Counted from the stretch's first letter, positions 1 through 12,235 are shown. The stretch: DNA of 64,000 nucleotides from Osedax fenrisi (GCA_964019155.1 OZ025241.1:61146698-61210697); one strand, 5' to 3'. Notes: generated from the sequence alone by a model not told the origin. A program made the numbers and translations.

Positions 1-479
1 CCCTAGATAGATTGACCTAAATGCATATTAAATATATAATTAAATTAGAAGACAATATCAATTAATAGGTTGTCAAGGTAAAACTAAAGATAAACAAATG
101 CTACGCATGCGCAGTAAACTAATTATAAACAAGTATTTTTCCTATGAAATATTATTAAAAATCAAATTGACAACTCAATTGAGTATAACACAATGTTTAG
201 TTGTTACACTACTGTTTATATATATTATATGTTTTTAGTTTTTACTGAAGCAACATATTTAATGACTGACGAGCCACCCTAGTGTCCGTGTGTCTGTATG
301 TGCGTATGTGTGCAAGTATGTGTATGTGTTCGTGTGTGTGTATGTGTGTATGTGTATGTGTATGTGTGTATTGATATTCCGTAGTAATTCTGAAATTTAC
401 TTAGAAAGTGGTATTTAATCATGAATAAAATTAAAAAATTAACTATTTATATATATATATAATAATGATAATAATAATA
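1..479. repeat. AT-rich flank with imperfect (TG/TA)n tract
   Basis: No gene is visible. Positions 285-370 hold a degenerate TGTGTATG-type tract followed by a segment containing ATTCCGTAGTAATTCTG. The reverse complement of both parts appears at about 58650-58740 (AATTACTGCGGAATAT followed by an imperfect ACACATACACA tract). This stretch is therefore the outer part of the composite repeat that recurs inverted near 57.1-58.8 kb. Confidence 0.55.
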
Positions 480-2345
480 ATGTTTATTTATAAACTTGAA
501 TAATTGTTGCAACAATTCTCTAAAGTGTAATCAAATAATGTTAACAACAAAAAAAAATAATAATAAAAGATGTTTATTTAGTCTTTTGTGGAATATTGAG
601 ATAGATGGATCACTTAAGTGAATTCATATAGACAGAGGTAGCTTATTCCATACCATGGCAGCAGAAATATTGAAGGAACTCTTAGTGATTTGTAATCGAC
701 ATCAAGAATATGGGATATTAAAAATAATTTGTATACATCTACGAATAACTCGTTTAATGTTTTTTAATATATATATTGGAGCTCCAATTAAGATAATATT
801 CCCATAATCTAATCTCAATAGAATCAAACTTTCAATAAGTCGAATAATTGATTTTATTGTTAATATTTAAGAATGATATTTATACATTATATTAATTTAT
901 CGTGATGACAAGATTCAGCGTAAATTTGTATGTAATCCTCATATATATGATATTTCATATTTCGTGTTTGTTCTATCATATATTTCAAAGGAGAAATATA
1001 AATAGTAAAAATTAGAGGACCTAATGTAGATACCTGTGGAACCCCGTATAATGAAATATTCTCACATGAAATACAATTATGAATCTTAACCGAATAGGTT
1101 ATATCTTTGATAAGTTGAATTCATATTTTTAAAGCATCTCCAGTAATGCCAATTTGTGATAGCCTATTGATAAGTATATCATGAGAAATACTATCAAAAG
1201 CAGATGAAAGGTCAAGTTGTAATAATTGAATACGGCTATAGTTATCTAAAGAAAAATAAATATCATTCATGGTAGAGAGTAAAGCAGTTTCAGTATTATG
1301 TCCCTTCTTGTATGCACTTTGATATACATCAAAAAGATTATTGTCATTAATATAATTAATGAGTTGCTTAGATATATTTTTTTCAAACATTTTACCAATA
1401 ACAGGAAGAATGGATATAGGTCTAAAATTACCAAAATCATTAGAATCTAAATATGCTCTTTTTATGATGGGACATATCAAAGATGATTTTAAGAATTTCG
1501 GAATTTCACAATTATTTAGTAAATCAATTATAATTGTAGAGAAGATAGGAGTAATAGTATTAACTAATTATTTAAGAACAGAAAGCAGAAGAGGATCAAA
1601 AAATAACGATGAAGTAGATGTAATTATATAATTATATATATCAACAATTGAAGGAGGGAAAAAGGTATCAAATGAAGAAGTGGCTATATGAACTGATATC
1701 GAAGGAGCACTAATATCCTCATTTAAAACAATATTATTTATTTTAATACAAATATTAATAATTGTAGAATAAAATGCTCAATAAATAAAGATTATAACTT
1801 TTTATTAGAAAAAGGAGGATAATTTAAATGTGATTCATTACCTATGAGTTTTCTAACAATATAGTACAATTTCTTAAAATTATTACCATAAGATAACATA
1901 TTATTTTTATAATAATTTCTTTTATCTAATGAAAGTTTCATTCTATATGCATTCCTTGCTATAGCTAATTATTTGTAATTAGTGATAGAAAGATTTTAAA
2001 AATAATTTTTTTCAAATATTCTAGTTGACCTTTTGCTTCTGATGTAGAACTATTCAACCATGGTTCATTACTTCTAACTTTAAAATAATTTATATTAGTT
2101 AAAGCAAAGATGTCAAGGTTTAATTTAAAACATGTATTTAATGAATTAATATTAGGTATTATATTCTCAAAATTTGTTTTAATATTATCAGAAAATAATA
2201 CAAAATCGATAGATTTAATATCCCTATATACAGTTCTTATTTTAACAGTATATATTGGAAGGAATTTCTAATTCAAGTGAAATAACAGTATGATCCGTTA
2301 TTGGAGGTAAACATATAGTAGGTGTAGATAAAATATTAGATATTG
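480..2345 (-). pseudogene. CR1/L2-like LINE, reverse transcriptase part, decayed
   Basis: Read on the minus strand, this is the C-terminal two thirds of an APE-type non-LTR retrotransposon ORF2. From high to low coordinates: an endonuclease C-terminal motif ITDHTVISLEL (about 2270-2330), a linker, RT motifs FRPISILPVIGKMFEK and LDLSSAFDSISHDIL in an open stretch at 1121-1480, a GVPQ motif near 1030-1050 and a C-terminal VWNKLPLSI near 630-660. Several frameshifts and stops separate these blocks, so no full protein can be made. The missing endonuclease part lies beyond an RTE insertion, at 3245-4140. The family resembles CR1/L2 by the YQSAYKKGHNTETAL motif; clade assignment is by eye. A related plus-strand fragment is at 57700-58480. 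Confidence 0.75.
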
Positions 2346-2346
2346 G

Positions 2347-3240
2347 AGTAACTACTAAGTTATGTTATGAGAACAGATTTACAAGGAAGAGAAAATAAAT
2401 TAGGTTTCCAACTAATGAAAAGAAAAAGCAGAAGAGTGCCACCTATCACTGTTCAGATATGGATTTCGCAGATGATATTGCATTAGTAAGTTGAGGTATC
2501 AAAGAAGCCCAATAGATGATCATTCGAGTCGAAAATCAGCAAAACAAGTAGGACTAAGCATGAGTAAAGGTAAAACGAAATACATGAGCTAAAATACTAA
2601 TCAACAGTTTGAAATCAAAACTATAGATTGGTCAAATCTGAAAATGGTTGAAGACTTCAAGTACCTAGAGGCATAGATAGACATCAGTGCAAAAGATTTA
2701 AAAATCAGAAAAGCGCTTGCTTGGAGAACATGTCAACAAATGAGGAATATCTGGAAATCAACTCTTAATAGGATAATGAAAATCAGGCTCATGCACACCA
2801 CATTTGAATCGATTCTGCTGTACGGTTCGAGACTTGGACCCTAAAAAAACACTAATCAAACGACTTGATGGCACATACACTCGAATTCTACGAATGATAA
2901 ACGTACATTGGTCTCAGAAGTTACTAACGAAGTATTGTATAGGGTTATAGAAAAAATATCTACAAAGATCAGACATCGATTCTTTAAGTGTACTGGACAT
3001 TACCTACGTAGAGATGATGAAGTTGTTTCGGATCTAGTTCTTTGGGAACCTACTCATGGAACTAGAAGACGGGGAAGGCCACCAGACAGCTATATCAGGA
3101 ATCTCGAGCGCGAAACTGGTATAACGGCGATCGAGATGAAAGTAGCTATGATGAACCGTGATGTTTCGAGAATTTTACTGTCAAGGTAACAATAATCCCG
3201 AAATAAGCAAGCATTAAGTCAAGTATATGACCAATATAGT
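2347..3240 (+). pseudogene. RTE-like LINE fragment (RT C-terminal half), inserted in the LINE
   Basis: The plus strand encodes the end of an RTE-type reverse transcriptase: MDFADDIALVS at about 2458-2490 (FADD catalytic box), an RTE-type KTKYM-like segment near 2575, SILLYGSR near 2810-2835, and an open C-terminal frame at 2908-3189 ending with RRRGRPPDSYIRNLE. Frameshifts break the frame between blocks. The GRP...W/Y.RNLE tail is typical of RTE-type elements. The fragment splits the flanking minus-strand LINE between its endonuclease core and the endonuclease C-terminus, so it inserted later. The same fragment is present inverted at 57120-57660. Confidence 0.7.
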
Positions 3241-3244
3241 GTGT

Positions 3245-4140
3245 TGGGAATGTTATATGTTAAATAAGTGAAAAAGAATCAATCAAATTAATGAATAAAC
3301 TATATGTAAACCTAATGTCAACATCAGTATCATAATGGAAATTCATATCACCAATAAGAATATAATCATTACTCTTAGTATTTGTAATTATATCAGAAAA
3401 TTCATTTAGAAATATATTTATATAAATTATAAGGTATATAAATATATATATAGGTCGATAAATAACAAATAAATATAACTTAATAAAATTATGTAAATAA
3501 AAGTCAATGGATAAACCTTCGCTATAATCTAATTTAATCCTTTTAAAATTAGAATATTTATAAAAAGTTTTAAATAAAATACCAACCTCACCATCAGTAA
3601 TACCATCAATACTACCACCCATATTTTCAAAACATCTAGGACTATGAAGAAAAGAATATGTATCTCCCGATATATATATATATCACTGATTACAGCAGAA
3701 TCATATTCATTTAATCAAGTTTGAGTGAAACATATTATATCAGGAAATTGATTATCAATTAACAAATAATTAATCAAAGTGATATTCGCTCTTATTTATC
3801 TAATATTCATTAAAATAATACAAACTTTATTCGTATCTCTAACAAAAGTCATTGATTTTTAATATTGGAATCATTTGAATTCTTCTATGCAATAAATTTA
3901 TCAAATGAAGAATTCCATTCTTTCAATTGATCATCAGAATGTTTTAATGGATTACATTTCCCATCAATTTTAGCAACACTATTTAGAGATACCAATGGGC
4001 GTAGTTCATAATCTCTAATCTTATTGATATAACATTTATAACCAGAAATTTATTAAATCAGATTTAATTGCATGATAATATACCCCCTTTTTACAACTAA
4101 CTTATCCAGATAATTATGAATAAAAATATATTTATACGCA
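3245..4140 (-). pseudogene. CR1/L2-like LINE, APE endonuclease part, decayed
   Basis: The minus strand carries the N-terminal endonuclease half of the same LINE whose RT lies at 480-2345. The stretch 3260-3622 is open and reads YRPIYIFIY...YILIGDMNFHYD, matching the APE endonuclease core (YRP block, then the GDxNxH metal-binding motif). Further upstream on the minus strand, about 3700-3800, a fragment resembles IICFTQTxLNEYDSAVI, the SETWL endonuclease block, with stops. The RTE fragment at 2347-3240 separates it from the rest of the ORF. Dead by multiple lesions. Confidence 0.7.
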
Positions 4141-4462
4141 GTATATACTAATTTTGATCTCGATTATCTTGCACAATTTAAACATTCCAATATTGAGAAT
4201 GAATTAGTGAAATATATGTAAGAATTATTATTACGGAATCATACATTTGTAATTGAAGTTAAATTTATATCAAGTATAATTTTTTTTATTATCATTTGTT
4301 AACTCGATATATTAACCATTTGTAACATGGCATTTTTAAATCATTATATAGTTTATTTGTAATTTTTTGTATTATTTTTTTATGTAATTGTATTTGTTTT
4401 AAACAATAAATTATATCTATCTATCTAATAAATACGAATAAATAGTTTATATATTCATTGTT
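4141..4462. other. No gene; LINE-like 3' tail with (ATCT)n
   Basis: No open frame is convincing. Positions 4395-4430 read AACAATAAATTATATCTATC and continue as a short ATCT microsatellite, which looks like the 3' end of some plus-strand LINE. The rest is simple AT-rich DNA. Confidence 0.35.
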
Positions 4463-5518
4463 CTAATATTATTAGTAAATTTCCTAATATTACCTACCAT
4501 ATGCTGTATATGCTGATGATATACAGCTAATTATTAAAATTCCTGTTAACTCGCTTAACTCCAACTTGGAACTTCTGGAATGTGCATCTGAAATCATTAA
4601 TTGGCTTCTTAGAAACGATCTACTAGTAAATACCTCTAAAACCGAACTACTAAATGTATCTAGGGTATATACTACTTTTCCACCGGTAATCATTGATGGT
4701 AGGGTTATACATCCTTCTGCTTTAGTTCGTAATCTTGGAGTTATCTTCGATAGTACATTATCTTTTGATGCTCACATTAATTCTATATCAAAATCAGCTA
4801 ACTTTCATCTACGTAGGATTAGACATATTAGAAAGTATTGCTCTAAGCGTATTACTAAACTACTTATTAATGCTCTAGTATTATCCAGAATTGATTATTG
4901 CGGATCATTATTTAGTGACTTAAAGAATATAGAGGTTAAAAAGATTGATAGAATTATTCGCGCTTCTATACGCCTTATTTATAATATCAATCGTAGTGAA
5001 CATTTGAAAACAGATGAACACCAACATAATCTTAAATGGCTATTATTTAGAAAGCGATGCAAATATCGTTTACTCTGTATAGCTCATAAATCTGTATTCT
5101 TAGGTAAGCCTGACTATCTACATAATCAACTGAAACGTCGTCGCATACTGAAGAAGATTCGAACATCTGATGCAATACTGTTGGAGAGCAATACTTTATT
5201 CAATGGATTTAGTAATCGGGCATTCTCCTCCGCTGTTCCTCGCATATGGAACGTCCTACCGTATGACTTACGGAAGGTCCAATCCTTATATTGCTTTAGA
5301 AAGAAACTAAAACATTATTTAAACATTTCTTAATTTATTTTTGTATACGCGTTATTTAATCTTTATATCCTATCTAAATCTATTTAATTTAAATTGTTGT
5401 TATTTTGTATTTTCTATTCGTTTGTTTTTATTATTTTTCGTTATTATTATACACCAGAGAGGGCACCCGCTATATTGGTGTTTAAATAAACAATTCAATT
5501 CAATTCAATTCAATACAT
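4463..5518 (+). pseudogene. 5'-truncated CR1/L2-like LINE, C-terminal RT fragment
   Basis: Plus-strand 5'-truncated copy of the LINE found in fuller form at 12491-14776 (minus). Homology starts at about 4463. The YADD catalytic box is at about 4507-4521 and the open frame runs to 5332, giving the RT thumb and C-terminal region (about 255 residues from 4566), nearly identical to the C-terminus of the other copy, with a few substitutions such as IRKYCSKRIT versus IKKYCSKRII. A 5-bp insertion next to YADD shifts the frame relative to the parent. The 3' UTR includes GAGGGCACCCGCTATATTGG and ends in a (CAATT)n tail at 5491-5515, the kind of short microsatellite tail used by CR1/L2-type elements. 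Confidence 0.8.
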
Positions 5519-5640
5519 GTATATACTATAGTGGGAATGTCGGTCATTCTAGACTTAATATGTCATATATGACATACTGGTCATACATACTATAACAGGA
5601 GGTAGTGTATATGGATACTGAATAATAATACATATTATTA
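5519..5640 (+). repeat. 3' flank shared with the inverted LINE copy
   Basis: Sequence just after the (CAATT)n tail (TATACTATAGTGGGAATGTC and onward, including TGTCATATATGACATACTGG) is repeated in reverse complement immediately beyond the tail of the second LINE copy at about 12360-12490. Either the 3' flank was carried with the LINE (3' transduction) or both copies belong to an inverted DNA duplication. Confidence 0.75.
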
Positions 5641-5891
5641 AGGGTTATATTTATTATATAATTTATTTTAATAATAACATATTATTAAGGGTTATATTTA
5701 TTATATAATTTATTTTAATAATAAATTATATAATAAATATAACCCTTAATAATATGTATTATTATTCAGTATCCATATACAATAATATATTATTCAAATA
5801 AATTATATAATAAATATAACCCTTAATAATATGTATTATTATTCAGTATCCATATACACCACCTCCTATTGTAGTATGATATGACCAGTAT
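5574..5891. mobile_element. Foldback/MITE palindrome, 318 bp
   Basis: The outer arms ATACTGGTCATACATACTAT (from 5574) and the complementary ATAGTAGTATGATATGACCAGTAT-type end (to 5891) are inverted copies with a few mismatches. The interior is itself palindromic, with AAGGGTTATATTTATTAT repeats facing AATAAATATAACCCTT repeats more than once. No coding capacity. A single arm of this element is present at about 12304-12440. Confidence 0.75.
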
Positions 5892-6344
5892 CCTGTGTTT
5901 GATAATAGCAGCGAAACCTAAATAATAATTGTTTTAAGCATTATACTATAGATAATATAATTTATTATAAACATTTATAATTATTTGAATGTTAACCTAT
6001 AATTCATTAAATACTATTACATATTTTACATCATATATATATGTACTATTATAATAACTATATGAATAAATTAATAAAATAGAATCGAAATATAATTGTA
6101 AAGAACTTTAAAACTAAACAAAAATATATAAACAAAATAAAATAAATTAAAATAAATAACACTATTTTTTTGTAAAAAATAAATATTAATAAACAAGAAA
6201 TAAAAATAAATTATTCTCAAATTCGGTTAATGTTTAATTTAATTAATATTTAATGTGGAATACTCGTTCGATTTATATATAAACATATACTGTCTTAGTA
6301 TGATTTTATATTTATATAACCACATACAAATGTAATGGACAATT
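5892..6344. other. AT-rich spacer, nothing recognised
   Basis: No open frame, repeat family or RNA gene recognised; short A-rich and T-rich runs only. Confidence 0.5.
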
Positions 6345-6799
6345 CCATATATATTCTTATAATAATAGTTCCGTCGGATGTCGTCCGTTTCGAAAGTATT
6401 TATTTAGACACTTCATTAATAATAATAATTCTATAATCATTATATCATTCAATAATAATGCGTGATTTTAAAACAATATATCACATATAGATACAAATAG
6501 CGAATATATTATAATATAATTTTCACGATAATAATCATGATGCGAAAGAATATTGGTCAATGAGAAATTATTTTAATTTCTTTTTAAAGATAGTCAAGTA
6601 AAACGGTAGTTTATTTCATCTAATTGGTGATAATAAACTTCATTTTTTCCTTTCGTATTTGATGCAATAGGTAACTGGTTAGTATAATTTAATAGAATGT
6701 GTATTATGTAAAAGTATAATGTTTGTTTAAAGTTTTATTTTGTTATGTAAATTGTGGGGTAAGTTATAAGTAATATTCTTTTTAAGTATTGTAAGTATT

Positions 6800-8625
6800 T
6801 TGAGGAGGAGATAAGAGAGGTAAAAGGAAAAGGTGAAATAGAAAACTATAAAAAACTAACCGCAGAATTTAAAAAAAAAAAAATCAAGGTATGATAAGGA
6901 GATAAATTTAAGAGAAAAATATAGAAAAATAAAAGAAAATAATAAAAATGGAAGAACAAGAGATCTATACAAGGAAATAAAAGATATAACTGGATCATAC
7001 ACTGGTAGATGCGGAGTTGTGAATCTAAGTTCCGGAAAGACGGCTACTGAAGAAAGAGAAGTAAAAATTTACACAGAAGCTTTACAAGAGAGATCCTAAA
7101 ATAATTGATACTTTTCCTGAAACTAGATATGAAGATGAACCTCATAAACTAGAGCCAGAGGTAAAGGACGCTATCAAGCATATATCAATTCAGAAATCAT
7201 CTGGATGTGATGGTATACCTATATAGCTTCTGAAAGCAGGTGGAGATGAATCTATAAAAATACTGTTCATTATTTTCAATAACATATAGAGGACTAAGGA
7301 ATGGCCAATAGATTGGAATAAATATATTTATCTCCCGATATACAAGAAAGGAGATAAGAAAGAATGTGGGAACTATCGAACATTGCTATGATCTCTCATG
7401 CTAGCAAGATATTTCTTCGAATTATTCAGAAAAGATTAGAACATTTCCTTATCCCAGAACCACCTACTGAACAAATAAGTTTTAAAAAGGAAGAGGAACA
7501 AGATATCATATAGCTAATTTGCGGTGGATGATGGAAACAGCTAAAGATCACAACAGGAATGTGTATATGTGTTTCATCGAATATAAAAAGGTTTTCGACT
7601 GCGTAGATCATGAGATACTATGGGTAATACTCAAAGAAATGGGAGTTCAAGTTCACCTAATAGTCCTACTGAAAAAGCTCTATACGAAACAAGAACCACT
7701 ATAAAACAGAATTCGGTGAAACTGATACTATAAACATAGGGAAAGGGGTAAGAGAAGGATGTATTTTATCCCCCTTATTGTATAACATATATGCAGAATA
7801 TATAATAAGAGAGGCATTATAAGATTGGGATGGGGGAATCAGTATTGGAGGTAGAAGGATTACTATCCTGAGATATGCTGACGATTAAAAACTAAAAACG
7901 ATTTAATAGCAATTATGGAAAGAGTAAAGTTGGCTAGTGAAAAGGCAGGTCTTTATTTAAATGTAGGCAAAACTAAAGTAATGATGACTGAAGACCAAGG
8001 AAAAATGGTAGTAGATGTCAAACATATTTAAGTAGTATCAGACTTTATTTCCTAGGATCTCTAATAACCAAGGTTGGATTCTGTGAGAAGGAAATACGCA
8101 GAAGGTTAGCAATGGGCAGATCTTCAATGGGGGGACTAACGAAAATCTGGAAGGATAGAGCTATTACCCTCATAAAAAATATTAGGCTTGTAAAAGCTTT
8201 AGTTTTCTCTATACGGAGCAGAATCTTGGACAATGAGAAAGCTTGAGAGAAAGATGATCGATGCTTTTGAGTTATGGTGTTGGAGACGTCTGCTAAGAGT
8301 AATATGGACCGACAGAAAGACAAATGTATGGGTTATTGATAATATAAAACCAGAATGGACGCTTGAGTCAAGGATAGTCAAGGCATCATTATGTTACTTT
8401 GGCCATGTTATAAGATCATGCGGAATGGAATATGAAGTGATGGTAGGAAGAATGGGAAGTTATAGAAGTAGAGGGAGACCACGGCAAAGATGTTTTGATA
8501 GCATAAATAAAGACCTATATGGAACTATATTTAGCATGATGCGAGACTCAAGAAGTATGAGGAGTTGGAGAGCTGATGTCATCGATGTCGCCAGGGGTCG
8601 GATACGACTCGACGGCACAGGTTAA
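6800..8625 (+). pseudogene. RTE/BovB-like LINE reverse transcriptase, copy A
   Basis: Plus-strand remains of an RTE-clade ORF. In order: an FXXEIKDITG-like linker (about 6970), the LPIYKKGDKKECGNYR block (about 7330-7380), FIEYKKVFDCVDHEIL (7575-7618), the KGVREGCILSPLLYNIYAE block (7740-7800), YADD at 7874-7885 followed at once by a TAA stop, an AGLYLNVGKTKVMMT block (7940-7990), WCWRRLLRVIWTDRK near 8275-8320 and SRGRPRQRC near 8470-8495, ending in RIRLDGTG. The WCWRRLLRV and GRPRQR tail is characteristic of BovB/RTE proteins. Multiple frameshifts and stops make it non-functional. The 130-codon stretch 8233-8625 is the longest intact piece. Confidence 0.8.
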
Positions 8626-8639
8626 CAGGTTAAGTATTT

Positions 8640-10010
8640 TGAAGTTGATAGAATCTTAAATGTTTAGCCAGTTAAGTTTGTTACGCACGTCAGTAATGCT
8701 AGTTGTATAGTCAGTATTCTGTAGTCTGTATATATTTCAAATTGAGCAGTTAATTATTTTGTCAGTTTTGTCTATTTCCAGTTTCCCAGATCCTGAGAAA
8801 TGTGTATTACAGTAGTTTAGTCTAGATAGTACATGGGTCTGAGGATTCTATATAATAGTATTTGTGGAAATGATGTAATTTTGGTTAATTATAATGTCAG
8901 GGAAGTCAGTATTTGGGTCATTACTTATATTTAATAGGTAAGTGTTATTGTGGTTTAGTAGTAGCAAAGAGCTTTGGTATTAAGTTATAGTAGTTTGTTT
9001 AAACAGTCCTGTAGTTGGGTAGAGTTCGTTATCGTTGCATGTAGTTTTATGTCGTCTGCATATAAGTTGTAAGTAACGGATGGATAACGTTTCATAATTG
9101 TTTATAATGGAATAAAATATACAGATAAGATAAAGAAAGAAATTATTGAACCTTGATGAATACCATGGTCGATGATATATTATTTAGAGTAGTTATTTAT
9201 GATTTTAATGGAATAATTTATATCTTTAATAAAGTTAGAAAACCATTCCATAGTTTTATCTTTTATTCCAATGTTTCTAAGTCTTTCTAACCGTATGTCA
9301 TGTCTAAGGGTGTCGAATGCAGATGATAGGTCAAGTAGATGTATGAGTTGTCCATTATCTAGTGAATTGTATAAGTCGTGAAATAGGAAGAGTACGGTGG
9401 TTTCAGTACTATGACGTTTTAAAGTTTTCAGTTTTACGGAATTCGTTTATCTGATTTCAGAAAATATTGTCAGTTAAGTAGTGTGATAGTTGAGGATAAA
9501 CCATTTTTTCAATAATGTTAGTTATTAGAGGTTGTTGATATGTAGGTCTGTAATTTTAAAATCCCGATTATGTTTTTTATTATTATCGTAAGTATAGCGT
9601 TTTAAGTACATTTGGAATAGTTCCTGTTGTAAGTGAGACATTAATTATATTTGTGTAAGTCAGATCAAAGTTGTTACTAGTTTTTTATTAAGTATAGAGG
9701 AATTGGGTATTGTCGTGAAGAGCATCTAGTAGTGACAATACAATTGTAGATTTCAGTATTATTAGGTAATATAAAATTTGGTAGTGTCGTAGTGCATGGT
9801 AATATTCTAGGTGCATTGTAAAGAGAGTTAAATGTACAAGTGAGTATATTAAAATAGTATCAATATTATTTTTAAAGTATGCTCCAAATTACGTATATAG
9901 CTGATCGTCGGGAAATTGGTGAAGTGTGGCATTTTTTTCCCTTAGATGGAATTAGTTATTGAATAAAGTAGTTTATAGACATGCGAACTATATTTAATAT
10001 GTTTAATAAA
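8640..10010 (-). pseudogene. CR1-like LINE RT remnant, copy A
   Basis: The minus strand keeps RT landmarks: LDLSSAFDTL near 9302-9332, a degenerate HGIHQG (usual VPQG) near 9150-9168 and YADD at 9051-9062. Frameshifts are frequent and no long frame survives. It lies tail-to-tail with the preceding RTE remnant; the pair was duplicated together (compare 53000-54360). Confidence 0.65.
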
Positions 10011-10019
10011 GTAGTCAGT

Positions 10020-11455
10020 TTAAATACAATTCAGTTCATGTATATATATATATATATATATATACATATATATAAATAAATAAATAAGATGTATTATTTA
10101 ATTTTGTAATGCTTATATTCAATATTTATTTTAGTGATATCGTAGTTCTAAAATTATATATTTAAATATACTTAACTATTCGTATACTTAAATATTTATT
10201 AGTTATTTATTATCACGCGTGTCTTTATTATTATCAACAACTTTAGTATGTCCTTAAACACATATAATGTTGTCGACTTACGATGATTATTAAAACATCT
10301 ATTATTTAAGGTTTAGTGATTTCACCGTATTGATTATGTAACAGGAGAATATATTTCATTTAAATATCAATATACGAATTTGATATGTAAGAAATCTTTA
10401 AGATATCGATGATTATATATCACTTAACAATATATGGTTCGGAGTATAAATCACAGAATATATTCAATAAAGTATTACTGCTGAATACGGTAATTAGTGA
10501 AGCGAATTATTCCTTTGATGTGACGGTATTACCGACTTTAGGCATCTATCTATTATCTCACACCTAGTTCGGTTCGGACTAATTTAGCTGATTTATATAA
10601 ATATTATATAACAGGATATATATATAACTACATAGTATAGAACTAGGATATCCTACATCCTCATTATGGCTGTATTTCCGGTTCTCATACCGTTAATTTA
10701 CGATTTATATATATAACTATGCCAAGCCCGTGCAAACCAATTAAATTAATAGCATGAGTATACCACAAAAAGCATACGTGAGCCGGATATATATGGAATT
10801 GTATACATTTTATACATATTGTATACAAGTCGAATACAATGAGACGCGAATATATTAAGTCATTACCTAGCTGACATATCCGACACGTAGATACATTAAT
10901 TATCGCCCGAAATCGTTATATAACTACAATTATATAATAATCTATTAATAATCTATTTTATCTTGAGAGTAAATATATCACAAATATATTTATCGTTACA
11001 GTTTAATTTCAATCTACGATAAATTATCACTTATTATGTAATACTTTATCCTAGTTAATTGTAATTAAGATATATTTTTAGCTATTTATATTGGTTTAAA
11101 AAAAATAGATGTTTACTAACTATTATATCCCTTTAAACATTACTCGATGATAGCTTTTTTAATTAATAAAATGATCTATATTATATTATATTATCAAATT
11201 ATATATATATATATATATGAATTTATACATTTATATATTATGTAGTCGTCTTCAGACATAGCTATTTTTAAATTTTATAATATCTTTTTTATAGAGAATA
11301 GTCAGTATTGATCGGTTATTGATTTTGATATTATTATTAAGGTATATGTATATTAACCCATATAATGGTATACCAAATTCATAATCTAATAAATAATTAC
11401 ATAAACTGATAATTTCCGAAAGACTTCATTATATCGAGTATGTAAGTAAAGCTTA
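10020..11455. other. Non-coding part of duplicated segment A
   Basis: Contains (TA)n tracts at about 10039-10064 and 11196-11218. The part from about 10480 to 11000 is less AT-rich (for example CACACCTAGTTCGGTTCGGA) and is nearly identical to 55070-55640, but no protein or RNA gene is recognised on either strand. It may be a UTR or promoter relic of an element. Confidence 0.5.
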
Positions 11456-11640
11456 ATAGGGTGTTCACATCAATTCCGTTTTAAAAAACGTACTTGTAAC
11501 TGCAACTTCAAATGATTCATTCACGACAAATTTGAAGTAACAGATTTTTAAGTGTTCACATCAATTCCGTGTTTTTTAGTTTGTCGTAAGGGTAGACATA
11601 TATCGCCACCTATATTTAAATATGTACAAATAAAATTAAT
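11456..11640. repeat. Direct repeat GTGTTCACATCAATTCCG
   Basis: GTGTTCACATCAATTCCGT occurs at about 11461 and again at about 11553, about 92 bp apart, each followed by TTTT-rich sequence. The pair starts exactly where homology to duplication copy B ends, so it may be part of a small insertion at that boundary. No coding. Confidence 0.45.
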
Positions 11641-11699
11641 TGTAACAAATCTAATTGTGGGATATAGCTAAATTCAATGTATAAATAGTAGTATTATAT

Positions 11700-11953
11700 A
11701 TTTCTTTAAATACACAAATACATAAATACTACATACATTATATTTATTAATTTAATATTGTTAACTAATATAACACATACTATATTATTATATAATACAT
11801 AAATCCTTATAATTATATCTAAACTTATGAAATATATATAATTTAAATAAATATTTAATAAATTATTGAAATATATATTATATATTACTATTGTATAGTT
11901 GATATATATTATTAAAATATATATATAGTTGTATACCATCTTATATAACCTTT

Positions 11954-11995
<42 letters not shown>

Positions 11996-12062
11996 ATAAA
12001 TAGTTACTCGATAAGTTATATGTAATAATAAACATTTGTTAATATACTTTATATATATATAT

Positions 12063-12132
<70 letters not shown>

Positions 12133-12235
12133 ATATACATATAAAGTTGATATATATATAAATTTAATAAATAGTTATTCGATAAGTTATATGTAATAAT
12201 ATACTTTATATATATATATATCAATTGGAATCAAG
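11700..12235. repeat. (TA)n-rich low-complexity block
   Basis: Long TA runs at about 11959-11991 and 12066-12130, with a locally duplicated motif AATAAATAGTTA(C/T)TCGATAAG at about 11994 and 12165. Apparent open frames here translate only TA repeats (Ile/Tyr) and are not genes. Confidence 0.8.

Larger units (their letters stand above)
6345..11455. repeat. Segmental duplication copy A (about 5.1 kb)
   Basis: This block is collinear with 50672-56105. The shared start is TCCATATATATTCTTATAAT and the shared end is TATCGAGTATGTAAGTAAAG. Inside, in the same order and orientation, both copies hold a dead RTE-like element (plus), a dead CR1-like element (minus) and about 1.4 kb of unassigned sequence. 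Both share the same inactivating lesions, for example a TAA immediately after the YADD codons. Copy A lacks the roughly 170-bp insertion seen at 54440-54612 in copy B. Confidence 0.85.

Noticed and set aside
269..283. GAGCCACCCTAG as a Helitron 3' end
   Set aside because: No hairpin precedes it and the flanking sequence is unlike the Helitron ends at 45740 and 48685.
11706..12224. Two Tyr/Ile-rich minus-strand open frames
   Set aside because: They translate (TA)n tracts, which are open in two frames by chance.
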